A stretch of DNA of 22,112 nucleotides. Source: UBA6382 sp963631415 (GTDB lineage: Bacteria > Bacteroidota > Bacteroidia > Bacteroidales > Bacteroidaceae). The stretch lies in the NCBI GenBank assembly GCA_963631415.1, contig CAVGQS010000019.1, positions 1-22,112 on the forward strand, written 5' to 3'. Below the pieces are notes generated by a model. It did not search any database. It worked only from the letters and a program-made list of their open reading frames with translations, and was not told where the DNA came from. This document shows positions 7,025 through 15,392 of the stretch, in pieces. Position numbers and translations under genes: made by a program. Numbering within the stretch: position 1 is the stretch's first letter; every line of letters begins with the position of its first letter.

Positions 7025-7087
7025 TCTTTACGCGAAAAAATGCAGGATTTTTCACTTTTTTCACATAATCGTTGAATATGTGCGGAA

Positions 7088-8266
7088 TTACTCCACGTAA
7101 AGTACCAAACCCTTGAGGTATTCTCCCTCCGGATGATAGATATTGACCGGGTGGTCTGCGGGCTGGTGCAACTGGTGGAGTATCCTCACGGAGCGTCGGC
7201 TTTGTGCGGCGGCAGTGAATACTGCCAGACGGAATTGGTCTTTGCTTACTGCCTGCGAACAACTGAAGGTAAACAGTACTCCTCCCGGCGCTATTTTTTG
7301 CATGGCCTTTGCATTAAGCCTTGTGTAGCCCTTTATGGCGTTGCGCAGCGCATCTTTGTGCTTGGCGAAGGCCGGAGGGTCGAGTATGATGAGGTCGTAG
7401 GAGCTGTCCATTTCGTTGAGGTAACGGAAGGCATCGGTGGCAAACGCCTTGTGGTTTGTAGCTTGGGGAAAGTTGGCGGCGATGTTGTGTTCCGCCATTT
7501 CGATGGCGCGCTCGGAGCTGTCTACGGAGTGCACAGTGGCGGCTCCGCCCCTAAGCGCATAGACGGAGAATCCGCCGGTGTAGCAGAACATGTTAAGCAC
7601 CTTCTTGCCGCAGGCGTATTTCTCGACCAGGCTGCGGTTGTCGCGCTGATCAACGAAAAAGCCGGTCTTTTGTCCCTTGAGCCAGTCGATGTGAAACTTC
7701 AGCCCATTTTCTGTAGCCGTGATGTCGGCAGCCTTGCCGTGCAGGAATCCGCTTTCGTCGCTTAGTCCGGCTTTGTAGGGCAGGGTAGTCTCGCTCTTGT
7801 AGTAGATGCAGTTGAGTTTGTCGCCGTAGAGTTTGAGCAGTTGCTGGGCTATCTCGTGGCGCTGCACGTGCATTCCTACGCTGTGGGCTTGTATGATGGC
7901 TGCGTTGGCGTAGATGTCGATTACCAGGCCGGGGAGGTTGTCGCCCTCGCCGTGCACCAGGCGGTAGGTGTCGTTGTCGGGTCTGATGATGCCGCACGTC
8001 TGCCGCACCTTCAGGGCTCTTTCAAGGCGCGCGAACCAAAAGTCACCGTTGATTTCTGTGTCGGCGAAGCTCAGCACCCTGACAGCTATGGAACCTATCT
8101 GGTAGTGGCCGGTGGCGAGGTATTCGCCTTGGTTGTCTGTTACCCTGACGATGTCGCCTTCCTTTATGCCGTTGTCCATTCGGGCTATCGCTCCCGAAAA
8201 AATCCACGGGTGGAATCTCTTGAGGCTTTGGTCTTTACCCTTGCTGAGGGTGATGGTCTTATACAT
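7088..8266 (-). CDS. rlmI: 23S rRNA (cytosine-C5) methyltransferase, RlmI type
   Basis: A 392-residue class I SAM-dependent RNA methyltransferase. Residues about 1-75 form the PUA-like domain (KGKDQSLKRFHPWIFSGAI, EGDIVRVTD). After the linking domain comes the Rossmann methyltransferase with VLNMFCYTGGFSVYALRGGA (SAM site), the acidic VDSSERAIEMAEHN, DPPAFAK (296-302, target base site) and FTFSCSQ with Cys336, the expected catalytic nucleophile. E. coli RlmI makes m5C1962 in 23S rRNA; the same target is likely. Its start overlaps the end of the exonuclease gene by 8 bp, so the two are translationally coupled. It is last in the leftward operon. Confidence 0.85.
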   Translation of the reverse strand: MYKTITLSKGKDQSLKRFHPWIFSGAIARMDNGIKEGDIVRVTDNQGEYLATGHYQIGSIAVRVLSFADTEINGDFWFARLERALKVRQTCGIIRPDNDTYRLVHGEGDNLPGLVIDIYANAAIIQAHSVGMHVQRHEIAQQLLKLYGDKLNCIYYKSETTLPYKAGLSDESGFLHGKAADITATENGLKFHIDWLKGQKTGFFVDQRDNRSLVEKYACGKKVLNMFCYTGGFSVYALRGGAATVHSVDSSERAIEMAEHNIAANFPQATNHKAFATDAFRYLNEMDSSYDLIILDPPAFAKHKDALRNAIKGYTRLNAKAMQKIAPGGVLFTFSCSQAVSKDQFRLAVFTAAAQSRRSVRILHQLHQPADHPVNIYHPEGEYLKGLVLYVE

Positions 8267-8945
8267 GTTGAACGGGGTGTTTGATGTGTTCGGTGATATG
8301 TTTAATCCAGATGTCTAGCATGCGGTCGTTGTCCATCGGAGCTATGTATTCGTAGTCCAGTCCGAGTCGGAACTCCTCCAGTCGTTCGTAGATTTCGAGG
8401 CACGCCCACGCGTCGGTGGCTGCATAGAGCTTCTGCTCCTTGGTCAGTATGGGCGCCTCCCAGTTTGTGAGCCGCTTGTTTTTCGATATTTTCTTGTGAA
8501 AGAGATTCGCGTAAATTTTTTGCAGACTCATGTCGAGGATTCCTACGTCTTTCACCTTGTTTTGGAGCTCCACGTATTTTCCGAACTTGAAGTCGCGGCG
8601 TCGGCGCAGTGCCCTGATGTCGTCTTTGAGCGACAGTCCAACCTTGATTTGCGCGGTACTGCCGAGTAGCCTCACTACGCAGTCGGGCATGCCGATGTTG
8701 TTCAGTCTAAAGAGGAAGCATGTGTCTTGCGTTGAGAGTTGCAGCAGTCCCACCTCATAGTGTGAGTCTTTTGTAAAGCTGGGGCGTGTTTCGGTGTCAA
8801 TGCCGATGACGGGGAACTGCTTGAGGTATGCCGCGGCTTTGTTGGCTTCGGCGACAGTGGATATTGTGAATATTCTGCCGCCGAAGAGTTCCGTGGGCAT
8901 GTCGTTGATGTCTTTCTTGTCTATTGAGGCGTGTATTTTGTACAT
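8259..8945 (-). CDS. DEDDy-type 3'-5' exonuclease domain protein
   Basis: A 228-residue single-domain nuclease of the RNase D/WRN exonuclease fold. Exo I is VIGIDTETRPSF (Asp50, Glu52). Exo II is KVGLSLKDDI with Asp109. Exo III is LYAATDAW, with Tyr174 and Asp178 giving the YxxxD (DEDDy) signature. These four acidic residues bind the two metal ions. It lacks the HRDC domains of RNase D, so substrate (RNA or DNA) cannot be told. The start at 8945 (MYKIHASIDK) is 30 bp past the DUF5063 stop; a second Met at residue 16 is possible. The gene overlaps rlmI by 8 bp. Confidence 0.88.
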   Translation of the reverse strand: MYKIHASIDKKDINDMPTELFGGRIFTISTVAEANKAAAYLKQFPVIGIDTETRPSFTKDSHYEVGLLQLSTQDTCFLFRLNNIGMPDCVVRLLGSTAQIKVGLSLKDDIRALRRRRDFKFGKYVELQNKVKDVGILDMSLQKIYANLFHKKISKNKRLTNWEAPILTKEQKLYAATDAWACLEIYERLEEFRLGLDYEYIAPMDNDRMLDIWIKHITEHIKHPVQHV

Positions 8946-8975
8946 GTCGGTGTGCGGTAGTTTCTTGGGGAAGTG

Positions 8976-9500
8976 TCAAATGTTGTCTTGTTCCTCCATC
9001 TGGTTGTAGAGGACGTCGTGGAGCGGTCGCATCACGTTGACGCACTTCTGTCCCCAGTCATGCTTGAAGTTTTCGATGACATCGTTGAGTGCGGCTTCGG
9101 AGAGCCCCTCTATTCCTTCGCGGTAGACGGCAAGGAAGTTGCGGAGATCCTGGTAGATGTCAGCGAGGTCTTCGGATATGGTTCGCAAGATTGGACGGTC
9201 GCTGTACTTCATGTCTTCCACGAAGACGTCAAGATATTCGTCGTACTGTCCGAGCAGGTCGTAGACTGCCAGACGGATGTAGTTATAGTCTTCTTCGGTC
9301 ACTTGCGTGTCTGCGGCAAGACCGTTGTCGAAGACCGTTTCTAGCAAGGCCTCCGCGTTGACATATATATAAGGTAGGACAGACAGCATTCTCTTGACAA
9401 AGTCGCGGGGCTGTGTCTGCCGGCAGTTTTCGAGCGCCAGACAATATTCGGCTGACGCCTTGGCGAAGCCAACCACTTCTTTTGAATAGATATTACTCAT
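8976..9500 (-). CDS. DUF5063 domain protein
   Basis: A 174-residue acidic, all-helical soluble protein matching the DUF5063 family known from Bacteroidota: YSKEVVGFAKASAEYCLALE at the start, FVKRMLSVLPYIYVNAEAL, EEDYNYIRLAVYDLLGQYDEY, and the HDWGQKCVNVMRPLHDVL segment near the end. No signal peptide, membrane segment or catalytic motif was found; function is unknown. It is the first gene of the operon with the exonuclease and rlmI, which hints at RNA handling. Its start at 9498-9500 is preceded at about 65 nt by a TAAATTTG box. Confidence 0.8.
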   Translation of the reverse strand: MSNIYSKEVVGFAKASAEYCLALENCRQTQPRDFVKRMLSVLPYIYVNAEALLETVFDNGLAADTQVTEEDYNYIRLAVYDLLGQYDEYLDVFVEDMKYSDRPILRTISEDLADIYQDLRNFLAVYREGIEGLSEAALNDVIENFKHDWGQKCVNVMRPLHDVLYNQMEEQDNI

Positions 9501-9561
9501 AGTGTGACACGGTTTGTATGATGCTTGAAGCTCGGGGATGTGCGCTCCGAGAACAAGACTG

Positions 9562-9569
9562 CAAATTTA
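9562..9569 (-). promoter_or_regulatory. Promoter -7 element of the DUF5063-exonuclease-rlmI operon
   Basis: Minus strand reads TAAATTTG, a match to TAnnTTTG, about 60 nt upstream of the DUF5063 start. No TTTG lies at the right distance upstream, so only the -7 half is supported. Confidence 0.45.
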
Positions 9570-9773
9570 GCGTTTAATTGTCTATTCTTGTCTGCATTCC
9601 GCGTGATATTTCCCGTTGCTTGACACTTTTGCCATCCAACGACGTGATTTGTGGCGCCATATATGCCGTTCACTTTTGCAATGCAAGAATGAAAATATGC
9701 GGCGGCGGCACCCTCGGCAATCTTCGGCATCGCTGCATGTCGCGGGTCGGCGTTCACATTCCTTTAGTGTGGC

Positions 9774-9804
9774 TTTGCTGAAACTGGTATTTTTAGTACC
9801 TTTG
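9774..9804 (+). promoter_or_regulatory. Promoter of the tkt-rpiB operon
   Basis: TTTG (9774-9777), a 19-nt spacer and TACCTTTG (9797-9804) match both boxes of the Bacteroidota promoter. Predicted transcription start is near 9811, about 50 nt before the tkt start codon. Confidence 0.82.
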
Positions 9805-9862
9805 TGCCGAAAACTGAACGAATTGGTTTTCTGACAACACAACCGTATTTATTTCCAACAAG

Positions 9863-11884
9863 ATGAAAAACTCTGTAGAACTGATGAACAAGGCGGCCGA
9901 CAACATAAGGATTCTGTCGGCGGCAATGGTAGAAAACGCCCACTCCGGGCATCCTGGAGGTGCGATGGGGGGCGCTGACTTTATCAATGTTCTCTTCTCT
10001 GAATACATGGTCTACGACCCGAGCAACCCTTATTGGGAGACGCGTGACCGCTTCTATCTGGACCCCGGCCACATGTCGCCGATGCTGTATTCGCAGCTTG
10101 CGCTGACGGGAAAGTTCACGCTGGACGAACTGAAGGCTTTCCGCAGCTGGAAGTCGGTGACGCCAGGCCATCCTGAACTGTGCGTGGGGCGCGGCATAGA
10201 GAATTCATCCGGCCCTCTCGGTCAGGGACACTGCTATGCGGTTGGAGCTGCTATCGCCGCCAAGTTTTTAGCTGCCCACCTCGGCAACGATTCCTTCAAC
10301 AAAGAGAAGATTTATACCTACATCAGCGATGGCGGCATACAAGAGGAGATATCTCAGGGAGCGGGTCGTGTGGCTGGTTTCCTGAAACTCAACAATCTCG
10401 TGATGTTCTATGACTCCAACGACATCCAGCTCTCCACAGAGTGCGGGGCAGTGTCGGACGAGAACACGGCGATGAAGTACCGTGCGTGGAACTGGAACGT
10501 GATAACGATAGACGGCAACGACGTGAACCAGATAAGGAAGGCTCTCGACAATGCTATAGCCGAAAAGGAGCGTCCTACGCTGATTATCGGCAAATGTGTG
10601 ATGGGAAAAGGTTGCCGCGACGCACAGAACAATTGTCTGGAGCGCAGCACCAAGACCCATGGCGCACCGCTTGGAACTGAAGCTTTTGTAAACACGGTGA
10701 AGAACCTGGGCGGCGACCCCGACAACGCCTTCGTTATATACGATGACGTGCAGCAGATGTATGACGCACGCGCGAAGGAACTTTCCGCAATCGTGGCGGC
10801 ACGCCAGAAGGAAGAGAAAGAATGGGCGGCCCGCAATCCCGAAGCGGCAAAGAAGCAAGCAGACTGGTTTGCCAACAAACTGCCTGAGATAGACTGGGAT
10901 GGCGTCGTAGTCAAGGCTGACGCCCCGACCCGCAATGCTTCGTCGGCTGTGCTGGCGGAACTCTCAGGCAAGGTTGAGAACATGATTGTGTCGTCGGCCG
11001 ATTTGTGCAACTCAGACAAGACCGACGGTTTCCTGAAACATACGCACAACATAGTGCCGGGTGACTTCACTGGCAATTTCTTCCAGGCTGGAGTCAGCGA
11101 ACTGACGATGGCTTGCTGCTGCATGGGCATGATGCTCCATGGCGGTGTCGTTACGGCCATGGGCACTTTCTTCGTGTTCAGCGACTATATGAAGCCGGCA
11201 GTCAGAATGGCGGCCCTAATGGAGCTGCCGGTGAAGTTTGTGTGGAGCCACGATTCGTTCCGTGTGGGCGAAGACGGTCCGACTCACGAACCAGTGGAGC
11301 AAGAGGCCCAGATTCGCCTGCTCGAAAAAATGAAGAACCACAGCGGGCGCAACTCTCTGCTGGTGATGCGTCCTGCCGACGTCAACGAGACTGTTGTATG
11401 CTGGAGGATGGCAATGGAGAACAAGGAGACGCCGTCTGCGCTGATACTCAGTCGCCAGAATGTGGTTGACCTACCGGAAGGCACCGACTACAACGGAGCC
11501 GTCAAGGGCGGATATACCGTTGTCAAGGAAGACAACCCCGACGTAGTGCTCGTGGCAACAGGTTCAGAGGTTTCCACGTTGGTGGATGCCGCCAAGTTGC
11601 TGGAGAAGGATGGCGTGAAATACAGAATCGTCAGCGTTCCCTCTGAGGGACTGTTCCGTACGCAACCGCTGGAATACCAGCACTCAGTGTTGCCTGCCGG
11701 CATCAAAAAATTCGGACTGACGGCAGGACTCCCCGTAAACCTCCAGGGACTTGTAGGCAGCCACGGCAGAATCTTCGGCTTGGAGAGCTTCGGATATTCC
11801 GCACACTACAAAGTTCTCGACGAGAAGTTTGGATTCAACGCTACTAACGTATACAATCAGATAAAGAAATATCTTGCGGAATGA
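9863..11884 (+). CDS. tkt: Transketolase
   Basis: Transketolase (673 residues, normal length) moves two-carbon units between sugar phosphates in the non-oxidative pentose phosphate pathway, using thiamine diphosphate. Visible are the N-terminal AHSGHPGGAMGGAD, LDPGHMSPMLYS, the cofactor/Mg site SDGGIQEE at about 155-162 with YDSNDIQLS, and the C-terminal half with SHDSFRVGEDGPTHEPVEQ and a TGSEVSTL segment. The cofactor motif reads SDG rather than the usual GDG; from memory this is normal for the Bacteroidota branch. The gene overlaps rpiB by 4 bp (ATGA), so the two pentose phosphate enzymes are coupled. Start at 9863 (MKNSVELMNKAADNIR) fits the family N-terminus and the promoter position. 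Confidence 0.96.
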   Translation: MKNSVELMNKAADNIRILSAAMVENAHSGHPGGAMGGADFINVLFSEYMVYDPSNPYWETRDRFYLDPGHMSPMLYSQLALTGKFTLDELKAFRSWKSVTPGHPELCVGRGIENSSGPLGQGHCYAVGAAIAAKFLAAHLGNDSFNKEKIYTYISDGGIQEEISQGAGRVAGFLKLNNLVMFYDSNDIQLSTECGAVSDENTAMKYRAWNWNVITIDGNDVNQIRKALDNAIAEKERPTLIIGKCVMGKGCRDAQNNCLERSTKTHGAPLGTEAFVNTVKNLGGDPDNAFVIYDDVQQMYDARAKELSAIVAARQKEEKEWAARNPEAAKKQADWFANKLPEIDWDGVVVKADAPTRNASSAVLAELSGKVENMIVSSADLCNSDKTDGFLKHTHNIVPGDFTGNFFQAGVSELTMACCCMGMMLHGGVVTAMGTFFVFSDYMKPAVRMAALMELPVKFVWSHDSFRVGEDGPTHEPVEQEAQIRLLEKMKNHSGRNSLLVMRPADVNETVVCWRMAMENKETPSALILSRQNVVDLPEGTDYNGAVKGGYTVVKEDNPDVVLVATGSEVSTLVDAAKLLEKDGVKYRIVSVPSEGLFRTQPLEYQHSVLPAGIKKFGLTAGLPVNLQGLVGSHGRIFGLESFGYSAHYKVLDEKFGFNATNVYNQIKKYLAE

Positions 11885-12324
11885 CAACCGGGCAAAAAAT
11901 AGGACTGGCGTCTGACCATGCTGGTTTTGAACTGAAATCGTTCGTCAAGGAATACCTCGATGAAAAGGGGTATGCCTATGAGGACTACGGGTGCTTCGAC
12001 GAGCAAAGCTGCGACTATCCCGACTTCGCCCACAAGCTGGGCAATGCCATAGACAACGGCAGCGTGAGCACGGGCATAGCCATCTGCGGCAGCGGCGAAG
12101 GCATAAGCATGACTCTGAACAAGCATCAGAGCGTAAGGGCGGCATTGGTGTGGATTCCCGAAATTGCCCACATGACCCGTCTGCACAACGACGCCAACGT
12201 GCTGGTGATGCCCGGACGATATATAAAAAAGGAGGAGGCGCGCGCTATAATGGACGAGTTCTTCTCAACCGACTTTGAGGGCGGACGCCACCTTCGCAGA
12301 GTGGAGAAGATTCCGCTAAAATAA
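11881..12324 (+). CDS. rpiB: Ribose 5-phosphate isomerase B
   Basis: RpiB (147 residues) interconverts ribose 5-phosphate and ribulose 5-phosphate. It shows the family N-terminus IGLASDHAGFELK (Asp12, His13), CDYPDFA, ICGSGEGISM with Cys69 as the presumed catalytic base, and HNDANVLVMPGR (His102). The phosphate/anion loop reads GSGEG where many RpiB proteins have GTGIG. Its ATG overlaps the tkt stop by 4 bp. Together tkt and rpiB cover two steps of the non-oxidative pentose phosphate branch. Confidence 0.93.
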   Translation: MTTGQKIGLASDHAGFELKSFVKEYLDEKGYAYEDYGCFDEQSCDYPDFAHKLGNAIDNGSVSTGIAICGSGEGISMTLNKHQSVRAALVWIPEIAHMTRLHNDANVLVMPGRYIKKEEARAIMDEFFSTDFEGGRHLRRVEKIPLK

Positions 12325-12345
12325 ATTGTCGCAGACATGTCAAAC

Positions 12346-12368
12346 CAGTCCTGCCTTCTTAAGGACTG
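12346..12368 (+). other. Small hairpin in the rpiB-nth gap
   Basis: CAGTCCT (12346-12352) pairs perfectly with AGGACTG (12362-12368), 7 bp with a 9-nt loop. There is no T run after it, so it is not a typical terminator; it might be an mRNA processing or stability element. Confidence 0.25.
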
Positions 12369-12394
12369 ATGACAACACACCATAAACGCTGGAA

Positions 12395-13036
12395 ATGAAG
12401 AAGGCGGAACTTTATGCCAAGGTGCTGGACTATTTGGAGTCCAACCTTCCACCGACAGACACGGAACTGGAGTATAAGACGCCGTTCCAGTTGCTGGTGG
12501 CGGTGGTGCTCTCTGCCCAGTGTACTGACAAGCGTGTCAATGTGGTGACAAAAGACCTGTTTGCTGCGTATCCTGACGCTCGGGAGATGTCGAGGGCAAC
12601 GGAAGACGAGATATTCTGCTATGTCAAGTCGGTGTCCTATCCCAACAGCAAGGCCAAATACCTGAAGGGCTTGTCGCAGCAACTGACGGAACTCTATGAT
12701 GGCGAAGTTCCCGCAACGATGGAGCAACTTGTGAAGTTGCCGGGAGTAGGCAGGAAAACCGCTAACGTTGTTTTGGCAACGGTGTTCAAACAGTCAGCGC
12801 TCGCTGTCGACACTCACGTGTTCAGAGTGAGCCACAGACTGGGGCTGGTTCCTGCAAGGTGTACCACTCCCTTGGCGGTGGAAGAAGAACTGAAGAAACA
12901 CATCGACGACCGCAAGGTTGCGCAGGCTCACTTCTGGCTGCTATTTTTCGGACGCTACACGTGCACGGCGCGGAAGCCCCAGTGCGGCAGTTGCGGTCTG
13001 CACAGCGTGTGCAGGTTTAAAGGAAAAACGGAATAA
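12395..13036 (+). CDS. nth: Endonuclease III (DNA glycosylase/AP lyase)
   Basis: Nth (213 residues) removes oxidised pyrimidines from DNA and cuts at abasic sites. The helix-hairpin-helix is KLPGVGRKTANVVLA with catalytic Lys121. The conserved acid is Asp139 in AVDTHVFRV. The C-terminal [4Fe-4S] cluster ligands are C190-x6-C197-x2-C200-x5-C206, the classic spacing. VLSAQCTDKRVN matches the LSAQ motif. The length is normal for Nth. It lies 70 bp after rpiB and 33 bp before pgk, with no promoter match in either gap, so it is probably read from upstream. Confidence 0.95.
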   Translation: MKKAELYAKVLDYLESNLPPTDTELEYKTPFQLLVAVVLSAQCTDKRVNVVTKDLFAAYPDAREMSRATEDEIFCYVKSVSYPNSKAKYLKGLSQQLTELYDGEVPATMEQLVKLPGVGRKTANVVLATVFKQSALAVDTHVFRVSHRLGLVPARCTTPLAVEEELKKHIDDRKVAQAHFWLLFFGRYTCTARKPQCGSCGLHSVCRFKGKTE

Positions 13037-13069
13037 AAGAAAAACATTGGATTTTTAATACGTATCACT

Positions 13070-14323
13070 ATGACTATTAACGATTACAAATTTGCCGGCA
13101 AAAAGGCAATCGTGCGCGTTGACTTCAACGTGCCTCTTGATGAAAACGGCAACATCACTGACGATACCCGTATCCGTGGTGCAGTGCCTACATTGAAGTT
13201 GATTCTTGACGGGGGCGGCGCTCTCATCGTGATGAGCCACATGGGCAAGCCGAAGGGAAAGGTCAATCCGAAGCTTTCTCTCGGACAAATAAAGGATGCC
13301 GTGGCCAAGGCTCTTGGAGTGCCTGAGGTGAAATTCGCTCCCGACTGCGCTAAGGCACAGGAGGCTGTAGCCGCCTTGAAGCCGGGCGAGGTCTTGCTGC
13401 TGGAAAACCTGCGCTTCTATCCTGAAGAGGAGGGCAAGCCTGTTGGTGTGGAAAAGGGTACTCCTGAGTACGACGAGGCTAAGAAGGCAATGAAGGCTAG
13501 CCAGAAAGAGTTTGCCAAGACTCTGGCTTCGTACGCTGACTGCTACGTTATGGACGCTTTCGGCACTGCTCACCGCAAGCATGCCTCTACTGCGGTTATC
13601 GCAGACTACTTTGACGCTAACAACAAGATGCTCGGTCTGTTGATGGAAAAAGAGGTACAGGCAGTCGACAATGTGCTGAGCAACATCAAGCGCCCGTTTG
13701 TAGCCATCATGGGCGGTTCTAAGGTGTCCTCTAAGATTGGCATCATCGAGAACCTCCTGGGCAAGGTGGACAAACTCATCCTCTGCGGCGGTATGACTTA
13801 TACTTTTGCAAAGGCTCACGGCGGCAAGATTGGCGAGTCTATTGTTGAGCTCGACAAACTTGACGTAGCACTGGGCGTTGAGGAACTTGCTAAGAAGAAC
13901 GGAGTGGAACTCGTACTGGGTGTAGACTCTGTCTGCGGAGACTCCTTCAGCAACGACGCTAACCAGAAGATTTGTCCTTCCAACGACATTCCCGAAGGTT
14001 GGGAAGGCATGGATGCCGGTCCCGAAACCCGCAAGTTGTTTGCCGACGCTATCAAGGGCGCCAAGACCATTCTGTGGAACGGTCCTGCAGGCGTGTTTGA
14101 ATTCGACAACTTCTGCGCAGGTTCACGTGCTGTAGGCGAGGCTGTTGCTGAGGCTACGGCAGAAGGCGCTTTCTCTTTGGTAGGTGGTGGCGACTCTGTT
14201 GCCTGCGTCAACAAGTTTGGCTTGGCAGACAAGGTTTCCTACATCTCTACCGGTGGCGGCGCCCTGCTTGAGGCTATTGAGGGCAAGGTTCTGCCTGGCG
14301 TAGCTGCAATCAAAGGCGAGTAA
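13070..14323 (+). CDS. pgk: Phosphoglycerate kinase
   Basis: Pgk (417 residues) carries out the ATP-making step of glycolysis, 1,3-bisphosphoglycerate to 3-phosphoglycerate. Motifs in order: RVDFNVPLDENGNITDDTRI (substrate Asp/Arg), MSHMGKPKGK, FGTAHRKHAS, VAIMGGSKVSSKI, WNGPAGVFEF, and the nucleotide loop GGGDSVACV followed by STGGGALLEAI. All are intact and length is typical. It follows nth by 33 bp and is followed by a strong hairpin (14341-14382), marking the end of the tkt-rpiB-nth-pgk run. The bases before its start are AT-rich with no clear Shine-Dalgarno sequence. Confidence 0.97.
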   Translation: MTINDYKFAGKKAIVRVDFNVPLDENGNITDDTRIRGAVPTLKLILDGGGALIVMSHMGKPKGKVNPKLSLGQIKDAVAKALGVPEVKFAPDCAKAQEAVAALKPGEVLLLENLRFYPEEEGKPVGVEKGTPEYDEAKKAMKASQKEFAKTLASYADCYVMDAFGTAHRKHASTAVIADYFDANNKMLGLLMEKEVQAVDNVLSNIKRPFVAIMGGSKVSSKIGIIENLLGKVDKLILCGGMTYTFAKAHGGKIGESIVELDKLDVALGVEELAKKNGVELVLGVDSVCGDSFSNDANQKICPSNDIPEGWEGMDAGPETRKLFADAIKGAKTILWNGPAGVFEFDNFCAGSRAVGEAVAEATAEGAFSLVGGGDSVACVNKFGLADKVSYISTGGGALLEAIEGKVLPGVAAIKGE

Positions 14324-14340
14324 TTCTCTTTAAATAACTG

Positions 14341-14382
14341 ATGAGGTGAAAAAGTGGGCGCATTACCCCTTTTTTACCTCAT
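14341..14382 (+). terminator. Intrinsic terminator after pgk
   Basis: ATGAGGT-G-AAAAAG-T-GGG (14341-14358) pairs with CCCC-TTTTTT-A-CCTCAT (14366-14382), about 17 bp with one G:T wobble and one bulged T, loop CGCATTA. TTTTC follows shortly. It starts 17 nt after the pgk stop. Confidence 0.8.
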
Positions 14383-14404
14383 TGTTTTCTCTATGCTAAT
14401 GCAA

Positions 14405-15376
14405 ATGTCACATATAACAAGAACAGTCTTGACAAAAGCGGTTTTGATTTTGGCGATAGCGTTGCTGACGGCTTCTTGCGGCAATGGCGGCGGCAACAAC
14501 GACGCTGGTAATAAGGCCAAGGCGGACGACAGTCTTGCGGTTTGCGTTGCGGTCTACCCATCACTTGACGCCTTGCCGCTGATGCTCGGAAACGACTGGG
14601 GAATCCTCGACTCGCTTGGGGTGTCAGTAAAGTTTCAGGTCTACCGCTCGCAAATTGACGCGGAGAAGGCTCTTGCCGAGGGCTGTGTTGATGTTGCCAT
14701 GACGGATCTGTTCAGAGTTGTGTGGTGGCAGTGGCAAAAGAAACCTGTGAAATTTGCGTTTGTCACGAGGCGCAATATGGGCGTTGTGGCAAACAAAGCT
14801 TTGAGAATCTCCGATGTTCGGCGGCTTGACGACCGCATGATAGCTGTGTCGCGGTTCTCTTTGGACGACTATTTCTGCGACAAGATTGAGAGCGCAAACA
14901 AGAAAGGGCAGATACTGCGGCCGCAGATAAACAGCGTGGAGCTTCGTGCCAAGATGCTTGAGTCAGGCCAGTTGGACGCTGCCGTCTTGGGTCAGCAGCA
15001 AGTCTACAAGGTTGCGCAACAGAAATTCGAACCCCTTAAGTTCGACGCAGGCATCTCGGACGGCTTTGCCGGGTTTGCATTCAACGTAAATTCCATGGCC
15101 TCAAAACTGAAGCGCAAACAGATGGATAAACTATGTGAGGCGTACAACCTTGCCGTTAACAGAATTCTGAAGATGCCCAAGCTACAGGATGTGGACGACA
15201 ATACAGCTAAAGCCTTGTTCCTTGACTCTGAGACGATTGGACGCATCGACCCCAAAAAGGACTTTATGCTTGCCAGAAAAGCCGGAAGACCCTTCGTGGA
15301 CAAGGCGGTTGAATGGCTGACAAGCCGTGGCGCTGTCGGTCAGGGGCTTAGGGGCGATACGGTTGTTGTTGAATAA
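14405..15376 (+). CDS. Periplasmic binding-like lipoprotein (SsuA/NMT1 type)
   Basis: About 323 residues from ATG 14405. The signal peptide runs VLTKAVLILAIALLTASC, with the lipid-bearing Cys25, then a G/N-rich tether. The rest resembles a type II periplasmic binding fold of the nitrate/sulfonate/thiamine-precursor class: VYPSLDALPLMLGNDWGILDSLG, AEKALAEGCVDVAMTDLFR, then QLDAAVLGQQQVYKVAQQ. No permease or ATPase gene lies nearby, so it may serve a distant transporter or have another role. ATG 14393 and 14399 are alternatives; a longer frame opening at GTG 14354 would start inside the pgk terminator and is unlikely. It is 16 bp upstream of the TPR-type gene, suggesting a two-gene unit. Ligand unknown. 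Confidence 0.7.
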   Translation: MSHITRTVLTKAVLILAIALLTASCGNGGGNNDAGNKAKADDSLAVCVAVYPSLDALPLMLGNDWGILDSLGVSVKFQVYRSQIDAEKALAEGCVDVAMTDLFRVVWWQWQKKPVKFAFVTRRNMGVVANKALRISDVRRLDDRMIAVSRFSLDDYFCDKIESANKKGQILRPQINSVELRAKMLESGQLDAAVLGQQQVYKVAQQKFEPLKFDAGISDGFAGFAFNVNSMASKLKRKQMDKLCEAYNLAVNRILKMPKLQDVDDNTAKALFLDSETIGRIDPKKDFMLARKAGRPFVDKAVEWLTSRGAVGQGLRGDTVVVE

Positions 15377-15392
15377 GTAATGTTGTTGTGTC

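Larger units (their letters stand above)
6503..7087. other. Convergent intergenic region, 585 bp
   Basis: Between the rightward importer operon and the leftward rlmI operon. It contains a weak inverted repeat (6520-6551), a strong bidirectional terminator (6605-6650), a 20-mer repeated at the right end of the window (6747-6766), and a candidate minus-strand small RNA (6918-6987) with a promoter. The part from about 6770 to 6915 shows nothing I can name. Open frames here carry no recognisable protein features. Confidence 0.6.
9501..9862. other. Divergent intergenic region, 362 bp
   Basis: It separates the leftward DUF5063 operon from rightward tkt. It holds a -7 box for the former (9562-9569) and a full promoter for the latter (9774-9804). 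The middle, about 9575-9770, shows no gene, repeat or RNA that I can support. Confidence 0.6.

Noticed and set aside
6980..7075. 31-codon plus-strand frame (MKTMAKLLRFW...) preceded by a hairpin
   Set aside because: Could be a small protein, but it overlaps the minus-strand promoter boxes of the candidate small RNA, and its hairpin is followed by a T run only on the minus strand. Kept as an alternative, not annotated.
9497..9757. 86-codon minus-strand frame upstream of DUF5063
   Set aside because: Overlaps the DUF5063 start and the -7 box of that operon; no family features.
14354..14404. Upstream GTG start for the lipoprotein
   Set aside because: The GTG lies within the stem of the pgk terminator; starting at 14405 gives a normal short lipoprotein signal peptide.
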